A stretch of DNA of 30,945 nt from Oscillospiraceae bacterium. GTDB taxonomy: Bacteria > Bacillota_A > Clostridia > Oscillospirales > JAAYXM01. The notes below the pieces were generated by a model. It was not told where the DNA came from. It saw nothing but the letters and a program-made list of their open reading frames with translations, and ran no database searches. The stretch lies in NCBI GenBank assembly GCA_017408185.1, contig JAFQVE010000530.1:1-30945 (forward strand), in the 5' to 3' direction. Shown one piece after another: positions 1-7,600 of the stretch (position 1 is the stretch's first letter; the number at the start of each line of letters is the position of its first letter). A program made the position numbers and the translations under genes.

Positions 1-398
1 CAGCTTTCAACTGACTGTCCCTGACGCGGCATAATTACCGGGGTTGCATTTCCTGCATCAACAGGTGCTGCCGGGTTTGCCGGTGCAGCTGCAACCGGTG
101 CTGCAGGAGCTGCTTCAGCGACAGCTGCGCCTGCCGGTGCAAACTCTGCTGCGCTCTCTCCCTCATTACCTATTACGCAAACATTGAGGAGACATTCTAC
201 ATCGTCGCCCTCTTCGTAGAAAACTGCAAGCATTTTGCCGGATACCTTTGAAACTTCGTCAAAGCTTGCCTTGTCTGTCTCATAGGAGAAAAGTGTGTCG
301 CCTTCGGCTACCGTATCGCCGACTTTTTTGTGCCACTTGGAGATGATGCAGCTTTCAACTGACTGTCCCTGACGCGGCATTATAACTGGTGTTGCCAT
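1..398 (-). CDS. Dihydrolipoamide acyltransferase (E2) N-terminus with tandem lipoyl domains, partial
   Basis: This is the N-terminal 132 residues of a protein that continues off the left edge. It starts at ATG 398, with GAAAGGAG eight bases upstream. Residues 1-80 form a biotinyl/lipoyl domain (MATPVIMPRQGQSVES start, then SYETDKAS); K43 is the expected lipoylated lysine. An Ala/Pro-rich hinge of about 35 residues follows, typical of the flexible linkers of E2 subunits. A second lipoyl domain then begins with the same ATPVIMPRQGQSVES sequence. Known role of the family: the swinging lipoyl arm carries acyl groups between a thiamine-dependent E1 and coenzyme A in pyruvate, branched-chain or acetoin dehydrogenase complexes. 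The gene follows the SorE-like dehydrogenase by 18 bases, so the two are co-transcribed. Which 2-oxo acid or acyloin it serves cannot be told without the E1 genes, which may lie just outside the window. Confidence 0.88.
   Translation of the reverse strand, partial: MATPVIMPRQGQSVESCIISKWHKKVGDTVAEGDTLFSYETDKASFDEVSKVSGKMLAVFYEEGDDVECLLNVCVIGNEGESAAEFAPAGAAVAEAAPAAPVAAAPANPAAPVDAGNATPVIMPRQGQSVES
349..380. repeat. 32-bp direct repeat copy of window positions 1-32 (tandem lipoyl domain starts)
   Basis: Positions 349-380 are identical to positions 1-32. Both encode the RQGQSVES segment at the start of a lipoyl domain of the E2 protein. The nucleotide identity points to recent duplication or gene conversion between the two lipoyl domains. 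The extent of the second copy is cut off by the window edge. Confidence 0.85.
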
Positions 399-416
399 AT
401 GTATTTGCTCCTTTCG

Positions 417-1670
417 TTATTTGTTTTCAAGCAAGTATTTTTCAGCCTCTGCTGACCAGAGACCATTATGACGTGCTGTAATTTCAGCGAGTTTTGCAAA
501 GAACGGATCATTCTTTCCGAGCTCTGCGAAATCTTCGATAGCAGTCAGTGGCATATCTACGTGTGTGTAGATGAGCTTCTTTCCGCCTTTGATATTCGGC
601 AGATTGAGGGTTGATTCTTTTGCACTGTCAATACCACCAACGTGTGTAACCATAACAGCGGGGTTAAGTCTTCCCTCTTCCATAAGCTTCAATGATTCAC
701 GCATATCGTCGGTGTTACCGCCTGATGTGCCGACATAGTGTGTTGCGTTGTAATGGATGTTATAGAAGTTAACCATAGCGGAAAATTCGTGATTTGTCGG
801 GCCTGCAAAGAAGTTTACGCATCCGTCATAAGCGAGAACTGAGTCTGCAAGCTCGCAAACAGGTTTTACCGGAGCCATAAGCATTACATCATGGTAACCG
901 ACGCCGCCGGTTATATCCATAAGATACTGCTTCGGGTCATCACAGTTGTTTGTGTTGACATAAACGAGCTTTACGCCGTTCTTTGCTGCGTCTTCCGGTG
1001 AGAGAAGGCTTTCAGCGCGTGCAAGACGTACATCATCAATATCGGTGACAACGACTGTTGCAGGCTTTCTGTCGCCATGGATTGCATAGTCGATAGCACC
1101 CATACCCATAGGACCTGCACCTGCCATGATTATAAGGTTGCCGCCTTCTTTGATGCCCATATCGTGTTCATAAGAACCTGCCTTTGTATGGAACATAGCA
1201 TTGTATCCTCCAACGATGCAGGACATCGGTTCGGAAAGAGAACCGTGGAAGAATGCTTCACCATTATAGTTAAGGAGGCAATCACAAAGCATAACCTCAG
1301 CAGGAATTACAACGTATGTTGCACAACCGCCGACATTTTGATAGGAATAACCTGGAGCTGCAAGGCTTCCTTTATAATTGATTGCCGGCTGGATAGAAAA
1401 TTTTTGTCCTTCCTTGAATTTTCCCTGCCAGTTTGCACCGACTTCACGGATGATTCCACAGAACTCGTGACCGATAATTATCGGATTATCCTCAACATCA
1501 TCGGGAACGCGCTTGTGATCTCCGCCCTGCTGCGCTGCCTTGTAGCTCGACATACAAATACTGTCGGTTACGATTTCGGCAAGGATTTCATCATCACTGA
1601 TTTTTGGCAATTCAAACTCTTCAAGACGAAGATCGTTTTTGCCATAAAGTCTTAGCGCTTTAGTTTTCAT
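417..1670 (-). CDS. Zinc-dependent medium-chain dehydrogenase, SorE (L-sorbose 1-phosphate reductase)-like
   Basis: A 417-residue medium-chain alcohol dehydrogenase. I recognise the overall sequence as close to SorE of the Klebsiella sorbose operon (MKTKALRLYG start, DSICMSSYKAA, NPIIIGHEFCG, GTSGGNTDDM). In that family the enzyme interconverts L-sorbose 1-phosphate and D-glucitol 6-phosphate with NAD(P)H. Probable catalytic zinc ligands are C39, H68-E69 and E147. The Rossmann motif GAGPMGMG is at 184-191. The four-cysteine structural zinc lobe of classical alcohol dehydrogenases is replaced by a Gly/Tyr-rich stretch (residues 95-115), as in SorE. The start ATG 1670 has GAAAGGAG nine bases upstream. 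It lies 20 bases after a DeoR regulator and 18 bases before the E2 gene. No sorbose PTS or other sor gene is seen, so the substrate may be another ketose or polyol phosphate. Confidence 0.82.
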   Translation of the reverse strand: MKTKALRLYGKNDLRLEEFELPKISDDEILAEIVTDSICMSSYKAAQQGGDHKRVPDDVEDNPIIIGHEFCGIIREVGANWQGKFKEGQKFSIQPAINYKGSLAAPGYSYQNVGGCATYVVIPAEVMLCDCLLNYNGEAFFHGSLSEPMSCIVGGYNAMFHTKAGSYEHDMGIKEGGNLIIMAGAGPMGMGAIDYAIHGDRKPATVVVTDIDDVRLARAESLLSPEDAAKNGVKLVYVNTNNCDDPKQYLMDITGGVGYHDVMLMAPVKPVCELADSVLAYDGCVNFFAGPTNHEFSAMVNFYNIHYNATHYVGTSGGNTDDMRESLKLMEEGRLNPAVMVTHVGGIDSAKESTLNLPNIKGGKKLIYTHVDMPLTAIEDFAELGKNDPFFAKLAEITARHNGLWSAEAEKYLLENK

Positions 1671-1690
1671 CTATATTCTCCTTTCAAAAT

Positions 1691-2455
1691 TTACAAGACT
1701 ATTGTGCCGTTTTCTATAAAAAACGAGCGAAGCTCGTTTGATATACCGTCGTCTGTGATCAGGATATCAATATCACAAGGATGTGCGAAGGTATATGGCA
1801 TCATAGTGCCGATTTTGCTGCTGTCCATAAGCATTATGCGTAATGTCGCTTTTTTGAGGATTGCGCATTTCAGTTCGCAGTCATAAACATTTCCGCACGA
1901 GAAACCGTTTTTTTCAGAAAAAGCAGTTGAGGCTATGAAAGCAACATCGATATTTATATTCTCAATAGCGGCTCTTGCACCGGGACCATATGTCGAGATG
2001 CTGTTTTTATTAACTTCACCGCCGATAAGGTTTACTCTTCCGTTTTTTTGCTTCAAAAGCTCGGCTGCAATATTCAGAGCGCACGTGGAAACCAGAATCT
2101 GTTTGTCGGGAATCATTTCAGCAAGTGTCATTGTTGTGCTTCCTGCATCGATATAAATCGAGCTGTTGTCTTCTATATATGCAAGTGCTTTTTCGCATAT
2201 AATGCGTTTTTTCTCGACGTTTGCCGCTGAACGTTTTGAGAAAGCATCTTCAACAAGCATATTGATTGCTTTAACAGATCTTGCACCGCCATGTATACGA
2301 ACAATACGCCCACTGTTTTCAAGCGCCTCAAGGTCACGGCGTATGGTCATTTCCGATACATCGGGAACAAGCTGCTTGAGATCTGACAGCGAAACCTCAT
2401 TTTTTGATTGTATGTAATCGTTTATTCTTTGCTGACGTTCATTCATACCAAGCAC
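1691..2455 (-). CDS. DeoR/GlpR-family transcriptional regulator
   Basis: A 254-residue repressor-type regulator. Residues 5-60 form a DeoR winged helix (ERQQRINDYI; SEMTIRRDLEALENSGRIVRIHGGA). The C-terminal sensor has the sugar-phosphate pocket motif DAGSTTMTLAE from D103, then LIGGEVN and MDSSKIG. Family members usually sense a phosphorylated sugar and repress the operon they head. The longest reading starts at GTG 2455; ATG 2446 (MNERQQR) is equally plausible and fits family N-termini better, with only a weak GGCGG upstream. It is the first gene of the operon with the SorE-like dehydrogenase and the E2. A perfect 20-bp inverted repeat brackets its promoter, so autoregulation is likely. Confidence 0.88.
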   Translation of the reverse strand: MLGMNERQQRINDYIQSKNEVSLSDLKQLVPDVSEMTIRRDLEALENSGRIVRIHGGARSVKAINMLVEDAFSKRSAANVEKKRIICEKALAYIEDNSSIYIDAGSTTMTLAEMIPDKQILVSTCALNIAAELLKQKNGRVNLIGGEVNKNSISTYGPGARAAIENINIDVAFIASTAFSEKNGFSCGNVYDCELKCAILKKATLRIMLMDSSKIGTMMPYTFAHPCDIDILITDDGISNELRSFFIENGTIVL

Positions 2456-2462
2456 ACCGCCA

Positions 2463-2482
2463 TGTTAGATTCGAACAAAAAA
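2463..2482. promoter_or_regulatory. Putative DeoR operator, proximal copy
   Basis: The sequence TGTTAGATTCGAACAAAAAA is the exact reverse complement of 2564-2583. Its core TTCGAA (2470-2475) is itself palindromic and resembles the TTCG-type half-sites of DeoR/GlpR-family operators. It lies downstream of the -10 box, in the transcribed leader of the regulator gene. With its partner it frames the promoter, with cores 101 bp apart. Confidence 0.72.
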
Positions 2483-2520
2483 AGCGTTTAAATATAACAC
2501 ATCAAAAATTATACGTATAC

Positions 2521-2549
2521 ATTATATATCATAATCTATCAGTTTGCAA
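2521..2549 (-). promoter_or_regulatory. Sigma-A promoter of the DeoR / SorE-like / E2 operon
   Basis: On the minus strand there is a -35 box TTGCAA (2549-2544), a 17-base spacer and a perfect -10 box TATAAT (2526-2521). Transcription should start near 2514, giving a leader of about 60 bases that contains the proximal operator. Confidence 0.8.
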
Positions 2550-2563
2550 TAGTTTATTTTTTG

Positions 2564-2583
2564 TTTTTTGTTCGAATCTAACA
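2564..2583. promoter_or_regulatory. Putative DeoR operator, distal copy
   Basis: An inverted copy of 2463-2482, identical over 20 bases, with core TTCGAA at 2571-2576. Its near edge lies 15 bp upstream of the -35 box. The bracketing layout would suit repression by looping or by occupation of both sides of the promoter. Confidence 0.72.
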
Positions 2584-2596
2584 TTTTTTATGTTTA

Positions 2597-2631
2597 ATAA
2601 AAAACAGACACGCATTTTCAGCATGTCTGTT
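2597..2631 (-). terminator. Rho-independent terminator after rarA
   Basis: A 10-bp stem (2604-2613 with 2621-2630, one G-U pair) has a 7-base loop. On the minus strand it is followed by a run of six T. It lies 12 bases past the rarA stop and insulates the DeoR promoter. Confidence 0.85.
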
Positions 2632-2642
2632 TGCAAAATTCT

Positions 2643-3893
2643 TTATTTCTTTATTTCAATCCAGTATTTTTCTGTTGCGGCCTCTATTTTATTATCACCG
2701 AATTCATAATAGCGCCTATCCCTTACTTCATCAGGAAGATATTGCTGTTTTACCCAATGGTTTTTATATGAATGTGGATATTTATATGTAAGACCGCGGC
2801 CAAGTTTTGCTGCTCCGGAATAATGTGAATCCTTCAGATGTGCAGGAACATCACCATCAAGACCGTCCCTTATATCAGCCAAAGCTGCGTCGATTGCGCA
2901 AATCGCAGAGTTTGATTTTGGCGATGTCGCAAGAAGTATCGCTGCCTCAGCCAGCGGAATTCTCGCCTCAGGCATCCCCAACTGCAAAGCGCTGTCAACA
3001 CACGCTTTTGTGATTGAAACAGCTTGCGGATATGCAAGCCCGACATCTTCGCTGGCGATAACCAGAAGTCTTCTGCAGGCAGAGAGCATATCCCCTGCTT
3101 CGAGCAATCTGGCAAGATAATATACTGCAGCATCCGGGTCTGATCCACGGATAGATTTCTGAAGCGCTGACATAATATCATAATGAGTGTCGCCGTCGCG
3201 GTCTGCCCGCATGGCACTGCGTTGAGTTATAAGCCTTGCATCCTCGAGCGAAATATATGCTTTCCCATCTCGTCTGGTTGCGCTGTCAAACAGCAATTCA
3301 ACTGCATTCAACGCCTTGCGGATATCTCCACCGCAAGCGTTTGAAATGTGTTCAACCACTCCTTCTTCGAACACGGCATCATCCGAAAGCTTACTTACTG
3401 CTCGATCTATGGCGCAACGGACATCTTCAGGTTCAATCGGCTTGAACTCAAAAACAGTCGCACGCGAAAGAATAGCACTGTATACATAAAAATATGGATT
3501 TTCTGTAGTCGAAGCAATTATCGTCAGCTTACCGTTCTCCATAAACTCAAGCAAAGATTGCTGCTGTTTTTTGTTAAAATACTGAATTTCGTCAATATAG
3601 AGAAGCACGCCGTTTGGCGTGAGCAGCGTATCAAGCCCGTTGACTATATCTTTGATATCGCTTATTGAGGCTGTTGTAGCATTGAGTTTGCGGAATTCAC
3701 GCGAGGTATGCTTTGCGATTATCCCTGCGACAGTGGTTTTTCCAACCCCACTTGGGCCGTAAAAAATCATATTCGGAATCTGGCCTGTAAGAATGATGCG
3801 ACGCAAAATTCCGTTATCACCGAGAATGTGTTTTTGTCCGAATACATCGTCTATGCTGTCAGGTCGTATTCTGTCTGCAAGTGGTCTGTACAT
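2643..3893 (-). CDS. rarA: Replication-associated recombination protein RarA (MgsA), AAA+ ATPase
   Basis: A 416-residue AAA+ protein of the clamp-loader-like RarA/MgsA/WRNIP1 family, which acts at stalled replication forks. Walker A GPSGVGKT is at 46-53 and Walker B VLLYIDE at 96-102. Walker B continues as IQYFNKKQQQ where most relatives have IHRFNK. Sensor 1 STTENP follows, and the C-terminal tetramerisation part is complete (ASEDVGLAYP, LATSPKSN, YKYPHSYKNHWVKQQYLPDE). Length is normal for the family. The start ATG 3893 has TTGGAGG seven bases upstream. It lies 59 bases after glyA, with a strong hairpin between them, and is followed by a terminator, so it probably depends on the glyA promoter. 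Confidence 0.93.
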   Translation of the reverse strand: MYRPLADRIRPDSIDDVFGQKHILGDNGILRRIILTGQIPNMIFYGPSGVGKTTVAGIIAKHTSREFRKLNATTASISDIKDIVNGLDTLLTPNGVLLYIDEIQYFNKKQQQSLLEFMENGKLTIIASTTENPYFYVYSAILSRATVFEFKPIEPEDVRCAIDRAVSKLSDDAVFEEGVVEHISNACGGDIRKALNAVELLFDSATRRDGKAYISLEDARLITQRSAMRADRDGDTHYDIMSALQKSIRGSDPDAAVYYLARLLEAGDMLSACRRLLVIASEDVGLAYPQAVSITKACVDSALQLGMPEARIPLAEAAILLATSPKSNSAICAIDAALADIRDGLDGDVPAHLKDSHYSGAAKLGRGLTYKYPHSYKNHWVKQQYLPDEVRDRRYYEFGDNKIEAATEKYWIEIKK

Positions 3894-3912
3894 TGTAAGC
3901 CTCCAAAATCAG

Positions 3913-3945
3913 ACAACGCACGCACCGAAAAGATGCGTGCGTTGT
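3913..3945 (-). promoter_or_regulatory. Intercistronic 12-bp hairpin between glyA and rarA, no T tract
   Basis: A perfect 12-bp stem (3913-3924 with 3934-3945) with a 9-base loop begins 7 bases after the glyA stop. The downstream minus-strand sequence is CTGATTTTGGAGG, which lacks a T run and leads straight into the rarA ribosome binding site. It could be a leaky terminator, an mRNA-stabilising 3' end, or a processing site that lowers rarA relative to glyA. Confidence 0.65.
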
Positions 3946-3952
3946 AAAAATC

Positions 3953-5194
3953 TTAATAAAGCGGATACTTGTCGCAAAGAGCTTTTACGCAATCGCGAAT
4001 GTAGTCCTTCTTTGTTTCGAACGCTGTTGCTGTGAGATGGATAAGACGTGCAATCTCAGCCATATCAGATTCGCCGAAACCTCTTGTGGTTGCAGCAGGA
4101 GTGCCGATGCGAACGCCACTTGTAACAAACGGCTTCTCAGGATCGTTGGGAATTGAATTCTTATTAAGAGTAATACCGACCTCATCAAGACGATGCTCGA
4201 GTTCTTTGCCTGTAACGCCGACTTTGCGAAGGTCAACAAGCATAAGATGGTTATCGGTTCCGCCGGAAACAAGGTCGAAACCACACTGCAGAAGTGCATT
4301 TGCAAGAGCGGATGCATTTGCGACGACTTTCTTTTGGTATGTAGTGAACTCTGGCTTCAATGCTTCACCGAAACAGACGGCTTTTGCTGCAATGATGTGC
4401 ATAAGCGGACCGCCCATCGTTCCGGGGAATACTGCTTTATCGATTGCCTTTGCAAGCTCTTCCTTACACATAATGATACCGCCGCGCGGACCTCTGAGAG
4501 TTTTGTGAGTCGTTGTTGTTACGACATCCGCATACGGGACAGGGCTCGGATGAACGCCTGCAGCAACAAGACCTGCAATATGAGCCATATCCACCATGAA
4601 ATATGCGCCTACAGATTTTGCAATATATGCAAAGCGCTCAAAATCGATTATACGCGGATATGCAGATGCACCTGCGATAATCATCTTCGGCTGGCATTCC
4701 TTTGCAGTCTTTTCAAGTTTGTCATAGTCAATTCTGTGTGTTTCGGGATCAACGCCATAAGGAACGATGTTATAATAAGAACCGGAAATGTTGACAGGGC
4801 TACCGTGTGTGAGGTGTCCACCTTCACTGAGGTTCATACCCATAACGGTTTCGCCGGGCTTTACAAGCGAAAAATATACAGCCATATTGGCGGATGCACC
4901 GCTGTGCGGCTGAACATTTACGTGATCTGCTCCAAAAAGCTCAAGTGCTCTTTCCTGTGCGATGCGTTCAACAACGTCTACACACTCACAGCCACCATAA
5001 TAGCGCTTTCCGGGAAGACCTTCTGCATATTTGTTTGTAAGAACTGTACCTGCTGCAGCGAGAACTGCAGGGCTGACAAAGTTTTCAGAAGCGATGAGCT
5101 CTATGTTATTGCGCTGTCTGTTATACTCGGATTCGACAGCGATGCCTAAATCCGGGTCATACTCTTTTAGAAAATCGATATTCTCTTTAATCAT
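3953..5194 (-). CDS. glyA: Serine hydroxymethyltransferase
   Basis: A 413-residue PLP enzyme that converts serine and tetrahydrofolate into glycine and 5,10-methylene-tetrahydrofolate, the main one-carbon source in the cytoplasm. Visible motifs are [12 protein letters not shown] (31-42), [15 protein letters not shown] (54-68), [12 protein letters not shown] (92-103) and the PLP-lysine motif [14 protein letters not shown] with K231. The length is full. The start ATG 5194 has AGGAGA eight bases upstream. It has its own promoter, which overlaps the end of the upstream PAP2 gene, and probably reads through to rarA. Confidence 0.97.
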   Translation of the reverse strand: MIKENIDFLKEYDPDLGIAVESEYNRQRNNIELIASENFVSPAVLAAAGTVLTNKYAEGLPGKRYYGGCECVDVVERIAQERALELFGADHVNVQPHSGASANMAVYFSLVKPGETVMGMNLSEGGHLTHGSPVNISGSYYNIVPYGVDPETHRIDYDKLEKTAKECQPKMIIAGASAYPRIIDFERFAYIAKSVGAYFMVDMAHIAGLVAAGVHPSPVPYADVVTTTTHKTLRGPRGGIIMCKEELAKAIDKAVFPGTMGGPLMHIIAAKAVCFGEALKPEFTTYQKKVVANASALANALLQCGFDLVSGGTDNHLMLVDLRKVGVTGKELEHRLDEVGITLNKNSIPNDPEKPFVTSGVRIGTPAATTRGFGESDMAEIARLIHLTATAFETKKDYIRDCVKALCDKYPLY

Positions 5195-5223
5195 TTGAAA
5201 TTCTCCTATCTGAAGTTTTTTAT

Positions 5224-5252
5224 ATTATATAATATTTTTCCATTAAATTCAA
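5224..5252 (-). promoter_or_regulatory. Sigma-A promoter of glyA
   Basis: On the minus strand there is TTGAAT (5252-5247), a 17-base spacer and TATAAT (5229-5224). The -35 box overlaps the stop codon of the PAP2 gene. Transcription should start about 23 bases upstream of the glyA start. Confidence 0.75.
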
Positions 5253-5788
5253 TACTCGAAAACATTAAACTTTGTTTTTTTAATAACAAACTTTATGAAA
5301 ACAGCGATTAAATATCCATAGAGAGCGCCGGCAATTATATCAGTTGTGAAATGAACATTCAGATACACACGTGACAGAGCAATAAGAACAGAGAGAATTA
5401 TCGCCGGAATCCCCCACTTTCTATCGACCATCAAAATTATCGAAGAAACCGAAAAGGATGTTGCAGTATGCATGGACGGAAAAGAAAAATCAGAAGGTCT
5501 TTCTATCAGCATCCGAAGTTCGGGATATAAATTGCAAGGCCTGATACGCCCAACTAACGGTTTTATGATACAGTTTCCCGTGATAAAACATATAAGCAGA
5601 GAAACGACGGCAATAAATCCAACCTTTCTGGTTCGTTTTGATACCATAAGCAAGGCTATTGTAAGTATCCAGATAAAGCCGCCGTCGCCCAAACGAGTGA
5701 TGAATACCATAAAGAAATCTATAGCAGGACAAGTTATATATTCAAAGATAAGCGGCAAAAGACTATCTATCAGATTTACAAGATACAT
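5249..5788 (-). CDS. PAP2-superfamily membrane phosphatase
   Basis: A 179-residue integral membrane protein with about five hydrophobic segments. It carries the three PAP2 signatures: KPLVGRIRP (76-84), PSMH (104-107, with Met where many members have Gly) and SRVYLNVHFTTD (139-150) with the nucleophile H146. Members dephosphorylate phosphatidate, undecaprenyl pyrophosphate or similar lipid phosphates; the substrate is open here. I chose ATG 5788 because GGAG lies eight bases upstream. A reading from 5848 would run deep into the upstream gene. The first 26 bases overlap the end of the EamA transporter gene, so the two are translationally coupled. Confidence 0.88.
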   Translation of the reverse strand: MYLVNLIDSLLPLIFEYITCPAIDFFMVFITRLGDGGFIWILTIALLMVSKRTRKVGFIAVVSLLICFITGNCIIKPLVGRIRPCNLYPELRMLIERPSDFSFPSMHTATSFSVSSIILMVDRKWGIPAIILSVLIALSRVYLNVHFTTDIIAGALYGYLIAVFIKFVIKKTKFNVFEY

Positions 5789-6668
5789 CAGATTCACTCC
5801 GTTTTTTTGACAGGAAAGAAAATTTTGTTTCCGAAACAATAATCGCAAAGAAAATCAAAGCAAAGCCGCATATCATTCGTATAGTAAGATTTTCTCTGCC
5901 GAGAATCGCTGAGAAGAACGTTCCAAAAACTGATTCCAGGCTGAGTATCAGCGCTGCAGAAGAAGGAAGCGTGTGCTTTTGTCCGAAATTTTGCAACAGC
6001 AATGCTGTCGCTGTGCAAAAAAGACAAAGATATATCACGGCAGGAATAACATCAGCTGTTACTGCTTCAGGCACTCCTTCACTTATCAAAGTTGTCGCCC
6101 AGAAACATACGGCCGCAGATGCAAATTGCAAAATTGTAATGATGATAGGATCTTTGCCTTTGGCAAATTTAGCAACAGCAACCATATGACAAGCAAAAAA
6201 GAAACCGCCGATAAGTGTGTAGAAATCTCCTTTTCCGATTGCGAAATCGCCATTGAGCGAAATCAGGCCTATACCGGTTATACACATAATTGCAGCAATA
6301 AGATTCCATCTGTCCGGGCGAGGACCTTTGGATATCCATGCAAGAAAAGGAACCAAAACGCAGTAAACAGCTGTCAAAAATGCATTTTTACCGGGTGTTG
6401 TGAACATTATACCAAAGGTCTGCCAATAATATGCCAGATATAAGAAAACGCCTATAAGAGCGCCTTGCCAAAGGGTTTCAAAATTTATTTTGCCAAGTTT
6501 CTTGAAGAAAATTACACAAAGCAGGATAAACGCCCCTGTAAAGCGCAACGCCATAAGATAATTGGGTGAAATAAGGTCTACGGTGTCTTTGATTATTACA
6601 AAAGAAGTACCCCATATGATTGTTGCCAAAACCAAAGCCGCTTTTGCATAAAAACTGATATTTTTCAT
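5763..6668 (-). CDS. EamA/DMT-superfamily transporter
   Basis: A 301-residue protein with ten predicted membrane segments in two EamA halves (about 8-140 and 150-285). Family features seen are WGTSFVIIKD near the start and the PSSAALILSLESVFGTFFSAILGRE stretch in the second half, given here by its key words only. Members export or import metabolites such as amino acids or nucleosides. The ATG overlaps the stop of the uridine phosphorylase gene (ATGA, 6668-6665), showing tight coupling. That makes nucleoside or pyrimidine movement a reasonable but unproven guess. Confidence 0.87.
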   Translation of the reverse strand: MKNISFYAKAALVLATIIWGTSFVIIKDTVDLISPNYLMALRFTGAFILLCVIFFKKLGKINFETLWQGALIGVFLYLAYYWQTFGIMFTTPGKNAFLTAVYCVLVPFLAWISKGPRPDRWNLIAAIMCITGIGLISLNGDFAIGKGDFYTLIGGFFFACHMVAVAKFAKGKDPIIITILQFASAAVCFWATTLISEGVPEAVTADVIPAVIYLCLFCTATALLLQNFGQKHTLPSSAALILSLESVFGTFFSAILGRENLTIRMICGFALIFFAIIVSETKFSFLSKKRSESDVSCKSDR

Positions 6669-7441
6669 TTTCGGCTGTTATCCTTTTCAATCAACTTTTT
6701 CATTGCTTCAACACATATTCTGATTGCTTTATCAGTGTCGTGATGCTCTTTCTCTTCCTGACCTTCCTTTTCTCGCTCCTGATTCCATATAACATTAAAG
6801 CATGCTCCGCATCTCAAATCCCTGACAGAACCAAGAACAAAGAGCGTTGAAGCTTCCATTTCGCTTGCTAAAACACCCAGCTTCATCCATGCGTTCCAAC
6901 GCTCTGAAAGCAGTTCGGAAATCGGCATTGTTTCGGGAGACGCCTGACCGTAGAATGAATCTTTACTGTGTACAGTGCCGATGTGGTGTGAATATCCCAA
7001 ACTCACAGCAGCCTCCGACAACGCTGATGTTACATCGAAATCAGCAGTCGCCGGAAACTCAATCGGAGCATATTCTCTTGTGGTTCCATCGCAGCGCACA
7101 GCAGATGTTGCTATGACAACATCTCCTGCACATACTTTTTTATTTATTCCGCCACAGGTTCCTATTCTTATGAATGTATGTGCTCCTAAAGCTGACAGCT
7201 CTTCTATAGCTATCGCTGTGGAAGGACCGCCGATTCCCGTTGAAACAACTGACACCTTCTCGCCGAGCAGATATCCCGTATAAGTCGTATATTCACGATT
7301 ACGGGTCACAAATTCTGCATCGTCAAGATATTTTGCAATTTTCTCGCACCTATCAGGATCACCCGGAACTATACAATATTTTCCGATGTCACCTTCAGAG
7401 CATTTGATGTGATATTTTACCGTTTGATTGTCTTTAAGCAT
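6665..7441 (-). CDS. udp: Uridine phosphorylase / nucleoside phosphorylase
   Basis: A 258-residue member of the PNP/UDP family, closest in pattern to uridine phosphorylase. Reaction: uridine plus phosphate gives uracil and ribose 1-phosphate. Motifs are GDPDR (27-31), STGIGGPST (67-75), RIGTCGG (92-98), RCDGTTREYAP (116-126) and the nucleoside-binding SEMEAS (193-198). E194 and E196 bracket the ribose-binding Met. The start ATG 7441 has GGAGG eight bases upstream. It is first in a three-gene overlapping operon with the EamA transporter and the PAP2 phosphatase, and is divergent from metK. Confidence 0.9.
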   Translation of the reverse strand: MLKDNQTVKYHIKCSEGDIGKYCIVPGDPDRCEKIAKYLDDAEFVTRNREYTTYTGYLLGEKVSVVSTGIGGPSTAIAIEELSALGAHTFIRIGTCGGINKKVCAGDVVIATSAVRCDGTTREYAPIEFPATADFDVTSALSEAAVSLGYSHHIGTVHSKDSFYGQASPETMPISELLSERWNAWMKLGVLASEMEASTLFVLGSVRDLRCGACFNVIWNQEREKEGQEEKEHHDTDKAIRICVEAMKKLIEKDNSRK

Positions 7442-7489
7442 ATTATAACCTCCACTTGAACGGTATGGACTTTTTGAAAATATTTTTAT

Positions 7490-7518
7490 ATTATATCATA
7501 AATAAAATAAGTAAACAA
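7490..7518 (-). promoter_or_regulatory. Sigma-A promoter of the udp operon
   Basis: On the minus strand there is TTGTTT (7518-7513), a 17-base spacer and TATAAT (7495-7490). The -35 box lies inside the dyad at 7514-7533. Confidence 0.7.
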
Positions 7519-7549
7519 CACTAATGCGTTGTTCATAAATAAATTTATG
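7514..7549. promoter_or_regulatory. Two adjacent dyads between udp and metK promoters
   Basis: The first is AACAAC-N8-GTTGTT (7514-7533), overlapping the udp -35 box. The second is CATAAAT-aa-ATTTATG (7534-7549), perfect over 16 bases. They abut each other and lie between the divergent promoters. They may be operators; the sequence here is very A+T-rich, so chance is not excluded. Confidence 0.45.
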
Positions 7550-7557
7550 TCAGAATA

Positions 7558-7586
7558 TTGCAATCTATAAGTTTTTTTGTTATTAT
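7558..7586 (+). promoter_or_regulatory. Sigma-A promoter of metK
   Basis: TTGCAA (7558-7563), a 17-base spacer and TATTAT (7581-7586). Start of transcription near 7593 would give a leader of about 100 bases. Confidence 0.7.
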
Positions 7587-7600
7587 TAATAAATAAGAAA

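Noticed and set aside
4193..5149. Plus-strand open frame of 318 codons opposite glyA
   Set aside because: It is Cys-rich and matches no family, while the minus strand encodes a complete, highly conserved serine hydroxymethyltransferase. It is a codon-bias shadow.
5789..5848. Longer start for the PAP2 phosphatase
   Set aside because: It would overlap the transporter gene by 86 bases and lacks a ribosome binding site; ATG 5788 has one.
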